Origin: Basidiobolus meristosporus CBS 931.73
Taxonomy: Eukaryota; Basidiobolomycota; Basidiobolomycetes; Basidiobolales; Basidiobolaceae
DNA length: 64,000 bases
Reading direction: 5' to 3'
NCBI GenBank assembly: GCA_002104905.1
Contig: MCFE01000008.1
Span: forward strand, 186,001 to 250,000
The notes beneath the pieces are model-generated. The model had not been told where the DNA came from. It did not search any database and was given only the letters and a program-made list of their open reading frames with translations. Every line of letters begins with the position of its first letter. The stretch's first letter is position 1. Both the position numbers and the translations under genes were made by a program. Below are positions 56,187-64,000 of the stretch, piece by piece.

Positions 56187-57283
56187 ATGAACGACGTTAG
56201 TATACTACAAACAGCATTTCTCCTTTATACCCGAGTATTCACTGTTTTTTCTTGAAGGAATTCAGCCCCCGCTTCGCCTATGAAGATAGTGAGGATGAGT
56301 TTGAAAAAGAAGAGGAGCTGACTAAGTTCGATTTACCACTATTCAAATGGCTGAAATCTGATGGCTCTGCTGTACCGGAGGTGGACGTATTGTTAATAGG
56401 AAGTGGTGGGGGCGCCACTTATCTAAATCTAAACATACCAAAGAAGTTGATCGGTGGTTTTTTAATGCCTGAAATGAACTTGGTAGGGTCAACTTGTGCG
56501 AGCTTCCTGTTAGTGGATCTATGTTTGACGACGAATCTATACCAATAGAAATCGAACCCGTTCGACCAGTTCTCTGTCGAAAGTTCAAGCTGCGGCCTTT
56601 ACGAAATCGGTACCACACCGAAAACCTACATGCTGCTCTGCTGCTGTTCAATTGACAGTGAAGCTTCCCTCCTGCTTGGTCGGGCTATACTCTCTACCCT
56701 CCGCCCTAAAAAGTTGAAAATTTAAACCGCCATCACAAAGCGACTGTCATTAACTGCTTATTAATTATAGAGTCATCATGTTGGATGCTTTGGATGTATC
56801 GGACTATATTCCTCCGAGAACCAACGATGCGGCAACAACCACATCCCCCATTCGTTATCTTCAAACTTCTGCAGCTCCTTGGGTAGGCTTCTTGATACGA
56901 ACACTTCTTTGTTACATGTGTATATATTAACTAAGCAATCGTCGAACGTTATGCAGAATTGCGATTTCCAAATGTTGGAAATACCAAATATCGTCAAAAA
57001 CCTTAGCGGAGCGATCTTAACAAACGTCAGTGCAATCGTTGCCTCCTTAGGACTATAACCACTAACTGCTCTTCTACAGTGTGAAATCAAGGGCATCCCT
57101 GCCGCACTCTACCTGACATTTGAGGATCGTAGATTCAAGCTAGAGAAGCCAACCAATTCGTACAAAGAGATCCTAAGCTACCTCGCCACTCAATCCATTG
57201 TGCCACAGCTACCACAGTGTAACAAAAGAAGCAACCCTTCGACACATAGAAACACCGCGAGTAACAGCACTCTCTATCTGTAA
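56187..57283 (+). CDS. PSMG1: Proteasome assembly chaperone 1 (PAC1/PSMG1-like)
   Basis: Chaperone that with PAC2 assembles the proteasome alpha ring. A nine-base first exon (ATGAACGAC, 56187-56195, donor GTTAGT) probably joins at 56258 to give EFSPRFAYEDSEDEFEKEEE. Later conserved stretches are EVDVLLIGSGG, KTYMLLCCCSIDSEASLLLG, VIMLDALDVSDYIPPRTND, PIRYLQTSAAPW, LEIPNIVKNLSGAILTNCEI and KGIPAALYLTFEDRR, ending SNSTLYL. The LE-PNIV ... IPA-LYL block aligns well with human PSMG1 as I remember it. Exon limits between about 56400 and 56600 are uncertain; the frame changes there, probably by one or two introns. TAA at 57281-57283. Confidence 0.75.
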
Positions 57284-57903
57284 ATGGTAATGGTGATCGG
57301 TTTTGCCTTGGAGTTAGCCATAGTAATGAATGGCAATTCTTACTGAATAATCTTAATAAACAAAACACTCCACAACGTCGAAACATTGAGATATCAAACT
57401 TCAGTATTCCGGATTCAGCCACTATTATTAATGAAATATCAGTTGATGGTTGGCCCTTACTTCAGACACATAGACTAGCCATTGGAAAGCCAGTGATTTG
57501 TAACATATGTGCTTGTCCAGTGATTTGTTGGTGCTCTATTGGTTGGAGGGGTTGGAACATTACCGTGTCATTGCAATACTTGTGTAAACATTCATTAAAT
57601 ATGCAAGCCTGGAAATGACGAGGCCAGCCCAAATCCCATAATATTCGGGGGTGTTTCCAAGGATTACGGAGTTATAACATCTATCGCAACTACCTCCCTA
57701 GCATATTTGAAATAATAAGACAACGTAACTAGCGAATTCCTGCTAGTTTCTTGAGAAAAATACGCAGAAAACAGAATAGTTAAGGTAGTACGTCTCTAGT
57801 TGATTGCTAAACAGCAATCTTTGGCTATCCTTCGAACTGTTACTGACCACTGGCTCCCTTTATCCCAACTACTGACGTAGCTTTGTGAAAAGTATATAAT
57901 ACC
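57284..57903. other. Intergenic between PAC1 and XPO7
   Basis: A 620-base AT-rich gap. A minus-strand 95-codon open frame (57135-57422) mostly overlaps the PAC1 terminal exon and is an antisense artefact. No RNA gene recognised. Confidence 0.5.
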
Positions 57904-60900
57904 ATGAACGGAGCACCCAACATTGAAACCTTGGAAACGCTTTGCGAACAGTTCTACAATCCTCGGTCTAACGAGGAGCGTAGTAATGCCGAGAAAATGC
58001 TGGCATACTATTTCCCCACTTTCTCGGAAACAACCAACGTTCCTGGTGCTGCCCATTCTTCGGCCACCCATGTCCAAAACCCCATTGAATGCGCCATGCA
58101 GTGCCACCTACTCCTTGAATCCTCCTCCTCCCCATACGCTCAAATGTTTGCCTCATACCGTCTCCGAACTCTTGTCACAGATCATTTTTCAATCTTCAAC
58201 GACCAGCAAAAAATAGACGAGAGTAAGCGCATGGTCAACCAGCTATCGCCCACGTTACGGCTCATTGACTGAATCTCTTCTTAAGGAAATTTCGTACTCA
58301 ACTACCTGGGACAACACCCGGATCTTATGCCTTTTGTGGTGTCCTCGCTGGGACAACTATTTTCGGTTATCACAAAACTCGGTTGGTTCGAATCTGAAGA
58401 ATTCAAGAACCTCAACGAAGACATATCAAAGTTCCTTCAGGTTTCGTTGCATTCCCAGGTGATATGTGGGCCATATCGGTGACTAATACTCCGCATGTAT
58501 CTAGGCCAGTGCTCAACATAGAATTATTGGGCTACAGCTTTTAGGGCTATTAATTACCGAAATCAACCAATTGACGGCATCACGAAGTGTTGCGAAACAC
58601 CGAAAAATCGGTTGGTGCTGTAGATAGAAACATCACAACATCCCAGGCTTACCGTCCCCTTTCTCTTTAGCTGTCAACTTTCGCGATGGCGAGTTGCTGA
58701 AGATCTTCCAAACGGCCTGTGGAATCCTCAGGGATTTATTACGAGACGAGACGCAATTCAACAAAGGTTAGCATGCATTCGCACCCACCTTTTGCATCAG
58801 TATGCTTACATAATGTAGATACAAGCAGTCAGACAGGCAAGATGAAAGAGGCATGTCTAAACATCATCAAGAACGCACTGGCATTCGACTTTATTGGAAC
58901 CTGCCCAGATGAATCGTCTGACGATAGCGGCAGTATCCAGGTTGGTTGCACCATTATGCATACAAATCGTCCATAGAGCAATCCACTAATGGGGCCTCTT
59001 AGATCCCGTCCACTTGGAGAAGTATGTTTGAAGATCCTACACTGGTGAAAACCCTCTTCGACTGCTACAAATATTTCCAGCCACCACACTCCAGCCTTGT
59101 CATGGAGATCTTGGTTCAAGTCGCATCGATTCGTCGCTCCTTATTTAACGAGGAGGAGCGAGCCAAGTTTGTTGTCTTACTGATGGATGGGATTCGTGAC
59201 ATCATCAACACATCACAAGGCATGGATGACCAAAGCAATTACCACGAATTCTGCCGCATGCTTGCCCGCTTTCGTTCCACCTACCATCTCAATGAGGTGA
59301 GCGAGGGCTATGACTATGCCAGCTGGATAGAGGCCGTTGCTGGGTTTACCGTTAAGGCTTTCCACTCGTGGCAGGTAAGTGGGCATCTGGCCTAAGATTC
59401 AATGTCTCATCTGACCGTGATTTCTCTAGTGGGCACCAAACAGCCTTCCGTATTTGCTTTCTTTCTGGTCCAAGATGGCTTCGTCCCTGAGCATTGTCAA
59501 GTCAAGCTTCCTGCCGAAATTGGAGGATACCACCGCACACGTACACAATGCTAATAGCAGTGCTTGAAGTCAAACTCAATACTTACCTTTGCGTCTCTCA
59601 CAACAGTTAGCCGGAGAGTTTATCTCTTCGCGAATGGATTCCGTTGGCCCCATCATTGAATCGGATGGAATTATTGATGGTAAGACCTTTCCTCTGACCT
59701 GCATCGAACGTAAACACTGACCTAGAGTTCTCGTATTGTAGATCCACTTGATAATGAGGAGATTCTAATCGATAGTCTGGAGATGCTGACCAACGTAGCA
59801 AGATGCAAATACGAAAAGTCCTGTGAAGCGCTGATCCGGATCTTTGACTTCACAGCATCTTCGTACCAAGTAATTCATAGTTCGTATGCTATGGCTTTGT
59901 TTGAATTCCAGACTCAAGGGTGTGTGGTTTAGGGGGCTATCCAAAGTGCTGGAAATGGCGTTTATGATGAGAACTCTATCCTCGTGGCTGAATGTATGAA
60001 TTGATGCATATTGATGTTTGATCATCAGCGCTAATTCAGCTTATTTTTCAGCCAAATTGGCCTGGCTCGTGTATCTTATTGGTTCATTTATTGGCGGACG
60101 CACGGTAATCCTACCTTCTCAGCTTTCCTTGTCCGACCTTACCAACTCCCTACTCTAGGCCTATCAAAGCACTGAAGAGCAAGATACGATCGATGGAAAT
60201 TTGGCATCCAAGGTTCTTCAGCTGATGGAAATCAATCAAGTCTGGCTCAATCAGGTGAGAACCAGCTCAGCTCAGTTCAGCTCGCACTGATTCGTAAGGT
60301 TGCTAAATACCCTCCACAGAAAGGTGAAAGCGCCGGCAACGCCAAACTGGAGCTGGCCTATTTGCATTTCTTCTATCAATTTAGAAAGAGCTATATCGGG
60401 GAGCAATCATATCGTACCCCAAAGGTCAGTGTCGTAGATGCCATGAGTAGAAGCCCGCTTCCCACTTACATCTACGCTCTAGGTTTACGTCAAGTTGGCC
60501 GAAAACTTCGGTTTGAACGATCAGACCATGGTATGTCTAGATCCGCCTAGCCCTGCCAATCACGCGAACTAACCGGATATTTGCTTAGGTTTTGGATGTC
60601 ATTGTCAGGAAATTGTAGGAGCAACTCTAATGACTGGTAGCTACAAGAATGCTAACGTTTCGTGGTCGTTGTAGGGGAACCAATCTGAAGTATTGGGGAA
60701 ACAACAGTCGTATCATTTCGAAAACCTTAAATTTGTTCAATGAGCTGGCCAGCGGGTATTTAGTTTGAGCTTGGCATTTCCCAGAAGAGTGGCCCCTTAC
60801 ACTAAACTTGACCCATCATAGCTATAGCAGCGTCAGATTGCTTCAGAACCTCGACACCGCCAAGTTCATTTTAAGAAATCATACCTCCGAGCATTTCCCC

Positions 60901-62358
60901 TTCCTTCTTGTGCCGGAGAACTTCAGTTTGCGTTTGATCTATTACATGGCACTCTCGAAACTCTTCTTCTCCGATGATGTCAGTGAAGAAGAATTCATGG
61001 AATTCATCAAACCATTTGAGAACATTCTTGAGGAATTGAAAACCGTGGTGAACATCGGGGCCTACAAACAGGACCATGTCAAGGCCGCACTAAACGGACT
61101 TTTGCGCGATCTACGTGGATTCATCACCCCAATCCAAAGCCGTCGGAATTATTTACTTTTCTTCGATTGGTTTTTCCCCAACTACATGCCAGTCCTGCTT
61201 CAGGCGTTGGAGGCTTGGAAGGAGGACCGCCTCGCCATTACAATCTTGAAGTTCATGGCTGAATTGGGCCACAACAAATCCCAACGACTGAACTTCGATA
61301 TTTCCTCGGCCAACGGGATCTTGCTCTTCCGGGAAACCAGGTAGGAGCTCCACGACGCCTATATGCTGCTGACAAAGTCTGACCATTTTTCTTTCAACAC
61401 TCAGCAAAATGCTTTGCACTTTCGGTGCTGGGGTAATCAATCGCAACCCATCGGAGTCAAACAAGTACACCGAAAAGTAAGTACCTATTACGACATTTCC
61501 CGTACCATCCGACTTCTTCTCACCCCAGCTGCTTCAAGATATAAGGGTATCTCCGTATGTTTCGATATGCTTAGTCGCTCCCTGACTGGCAGATATGTCA
61601 GCTTTGGAGTGTTTGCTCTCTATGGGGACAAGGCTCTTGAGCTAGCATTGAATACAGTCTTTGAGATGATGTTGAGCATACCCGTCGAGGACTTGATGGT
61701 ATGTAATTCCACCAGTAGCGCAATAACCTCGTGCTCACCTTCACTGTAATACTAGGTTTATCCTAAGCTATGCAAGGCTTACTTCACGATGATAGACGTC
61801 TTCTCCAATGAACATATGACAGCCTTACCCGACATGGACTCCAGGGTGTTCTGGTACATCATCCGCTCGCTTGGGGAGGGTTTGAAATCGAGCGAATCCT
61901 CAATTTCATCGTTCGCTTGCTCTGCGGTGGATCACCTGTGCACGTTTGTGATCAAGCTCTCAAACAAGAAAAACCAGTCACACTGGCTGTTGCAGTATTT
62001 CAATCAATTCTCCGACATATTGCCGTTCCTGTTCACCACCGTATTCAACTTGGTGCTCTTCGACGAGAAGCCCAACCAATGGTCCCTATCCAGACCATTG
62101 TTGGGCTTGATTCTTCTCAATCGGGAATATATGATGGAGTACACTGGCAACTTGGTTCATTGTCAGCTAGTGGAACGAAGGGAACTGCTGGCGAAAGCAT
62201 TGCAGTCCTTAATGGAGGAAGTGGACAATACCTTGTCATCCAAAAACCGAGACAGGTTCACTCAGAATTTAGGAACATTTAGACGGGAAATTACTGCTGC
62301 CAATCTCATACTGGTATCCCCCAGTGAGCAAGGGTTCTCTGCCCCAATGTTGGAATAA
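57904..62358 (+). CDS. XPO7: Exportin-7 (importin-beta family, RanBP16-like)
   Basis: HEAT-repeat nuclear transport receptor that exports cargo with RanGTP. The gene has many short introns across 4.5 kb. It starts MNGAPNIETLETLCEQFYNP (ATG 57904), the usual exportin-7 opening, followed by YAQMFASYRLRTLVTDHFSI. The next exons give NFVLNYLGQHPDLMPFVVSS, KLGWFESEEF, SAQHRIIGLQLLGLLITEIN and NFRDGELLKIFQTACGILRD. Middle and C-terminal exons carry FPFLLVPENFSLRLIYYMAL, DVSEEEFMEFIKPFENIL, RNYLLFFDWFFPNYMPVLLQ, ALEAWKEDRLAITILKFMAE and LGHNKSQRLNFDISSANGIL, then FSDILPFLFTTVFNLVLFDE. It ends EQGFSAPMLE. The estimated product is about 1,050-1,100 residues, the family length. Exportin-7 is absent from budding yeast but present in animals, plants and some fungi. 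Not every intron was delimited. Confidence 0.92.
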
Positions 62359-64000
62359 GGGCGTTTCTCCGACTCCACCCTCATTCCCTCTCTCAGTTTA
62401 GCAAAAATCACACATAGTGTTGGCTGAACTTGATCCACAGCCGCATGTGACAAGTACTTTACCATGTTCTGAGGAACATTTTGAAAGTGTTCCGTGTTAT
62501 TTTTACCTGACCCTCACTATTGACGAACCTTTAACTTATCCCATCCCTCCCCAGCCTCGCTTTCAATGAATGCTCCAATACAATGCTAAACATCCTATTT
62601 AAGCAACTTCTCCAATCATATGCCATATCCTATTAATATATTCATGATACAGGCTGGCCTGGGCATTGGATGAACAATCAACAAAATGTACAATTTAAGA
62701 AAGTTCTGTTTATCCATCGGCTCTAGATGCTCAAAGTATGGTATCGTTGTTGTTGGTGTTGGTGTTGTTTACATAGACAAGCAGATATGCATCACTTTCC
62801 GGAATGCAGATAATCGGCAACCCCAGGTGAAACTCACTCCACTTCCCTTGCCGACGATGACTCTTTATGTGTGCTTCGTCAAATCAGTGCTATTTATCGA
62901 CCCAGATATAGGGTTGTTAGGTTACACCTACAACCAACCCACAAAAATGGCCGAGGTTGAGACCATTGGCTCCATCTAGCCAATGTTGTAAAACTATGTT
63001 TCATTCTTCAAACACCCTTAAGCTTGTACCTATCCAATTACCGGCATCATTGAAAATCCCCCTTACAAATACGTAGATCGTGTCACCTACCAATTCTGAG
63101 ATCTCCTTGGGTGAGTTGCGCGAGCCATGTTGCGAAACATGGTTTAGGCACTGAAAACCCCCTCACCAATTGGATCGACATATCAGGATCCCCTACGGTG
63201 CTACCACGTCCCACTCTTGAATTTTTGCTCTACTCTGTCACAAGCTTGTCGGATATGGGGCCTGATTGGGAGGTTGCACAAACAAGAACCTCCACTGTAT
63301 GGCAAGCCGGCTTCCCTTCCAATCCATAAAAACCCCCCGCGAAAAGTAGTAAACGGGATGCCCAAGTACTGTAAAGCAACCTGGCGAGGCCTAGCTCTTG
63401 CTTCTACTCTGGCTTGACTTGCAACAACCTTCCGTTTCGCCATTTTTTTGTGACTAGCCATATTTAGACTTATCGGAACAAAGCATTTTACAATACTCTG
63501 CTTATTCATATGTTAGTGTGATCGAGTGACATCATTTACCCAATCCGAATCTCTTTTCGGGATCAAATGTTTCCGATTTGGATAAAGGATCGGACACAAC
63601 ATCGGCTTCTATCCTTCAGTGGTTAATCATAAAGCCCATTCATTCAAGTTTAAGCGGCATCAAAGGTGTTTATTCCATAGATGGTCTCACATCTATCGTC
63701 CATCCCGATAATTTAGCGAAACCTCATTTGTCGGAGCTTAATTATTATGGAAACCGATCAACAGTCCATGGACCCACTATGGACTGGCAGTCTCCTCGGT
63801 AAATAAGAATGACGAACCACCAAATCCAATCCACACCAGAGGTGTAAAAATTTTCAATCATGGCGCGAATGCCATTCCATCCATAATCATCATGATTCCC
63901 TCAGCGACGTGACCATCAAAGAGTTTTCACGGAGATTCGTGATTAATATCAAGAGATATATCCGAATTTAGCTAATGTACAGGGTGTACATGTATTATCG
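62359..64000. other. 1.6 kb right end without a recognised gene
   Basis: Follows XPO7. A plus-strand open frame at 62686-62979 and a minus-strand frame starting at about 63461 (MASHKKMAKRKVVASQARVE...) are short and match nothing I know. The latter could be the first exon of a small basic protein. No repeat or RNA gene recognised. Confidence 0.45.

Noticed and set aside
58380-58395. GGTTCGAATC, like a tRNA T-loop
   Set aside because: It lies in an XPO7 exon encoding GWFESEE; no cloverleaf can be formed around it.

Overview
The window is nuclear DNA of a fungus, most likely an early-diverging (non-Dikarya) lineage of the Zoopagomycota/Mucoromycota type; Basidiobolus or Conidiobolus would fit, but this is inference. 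Fungal hallmarks are a roughly 940-residue duplicated phosphofructokinase with the fungal N-terminal extension, an APSES/StuA-type transcription factor and an Inp2/vezatin-type protein. Genes that budding yeast lacks but animals have (ARL8, JTB, XPO7, a FIP1 with an Arg-rich tail) argue against an ordinary yeast. Most genes are broken by short GT-AG introns of about 50-80 nt, often in conserved codons. The standard code is used, with TAA, TAG and TGA stops. I see no bacterial or viral genes, CRISPR array, rRNA or convincing mobile element. tRNAs were only looked for by eye and none was recognised.

Layout. 0-11.6 kb: 5' part of mitochondrial ATP synthase alpha (runs off the left edge), cyclophilin A, mitochondrial ribosomal bL19m, PP2A regulatory B subunit, FIP1, then 2 kb without a recognisable gene. 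11.6-27.1 kb: intronless phosphofructokinase, followed by four membrane-traffic genes in a row: an ankyrin-DysF-FYVE-RING ubiquitin ligase, AP-1 gamma-adaptin, a Dnm1-type dynamin and a PX-BAR sorting nexin. 27.8-35.4 kb: STT3 oligosaccharyltransferase, a vezatin/Inp2-like membrane protein, acireductone dioxygenase and COX15. 36.5-46 kb: an MIT-domain protein with a long disordered middle, a 2.1 kb gene-free interval, the APSES regulator and ornithine carbamoyltransferase. 46.1-53.3 kb: a translation and ribosome-biogenesis block (eL21, uS4, CBF5, then Sec61 gamma, NOG1). 53.8-62.4 kb: ARL8, a JTB homologue, proteasome assembly chaperone 1 and exportin-7. The last 1.6 kb has no recognisable gene.

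Three strongly conserved genes carry a single-base reading-frame break: phosphofructokinase at TCC-TAA-G, the RING of the ubiquitin ligase, and the C-terminus of uS4. Indel errors in a draft assembly are the simplest explanation. The phosphofructokinase break sits in a context like the antizyme +1 frameshift site and deserves a direct check. I did not find a clearly new multi-gene system. The best candidates for novelty are the ubiquitin-ligase architecture, the phosphofructokinase frame break and a Dnm1 intron whose retention would keep the frame.
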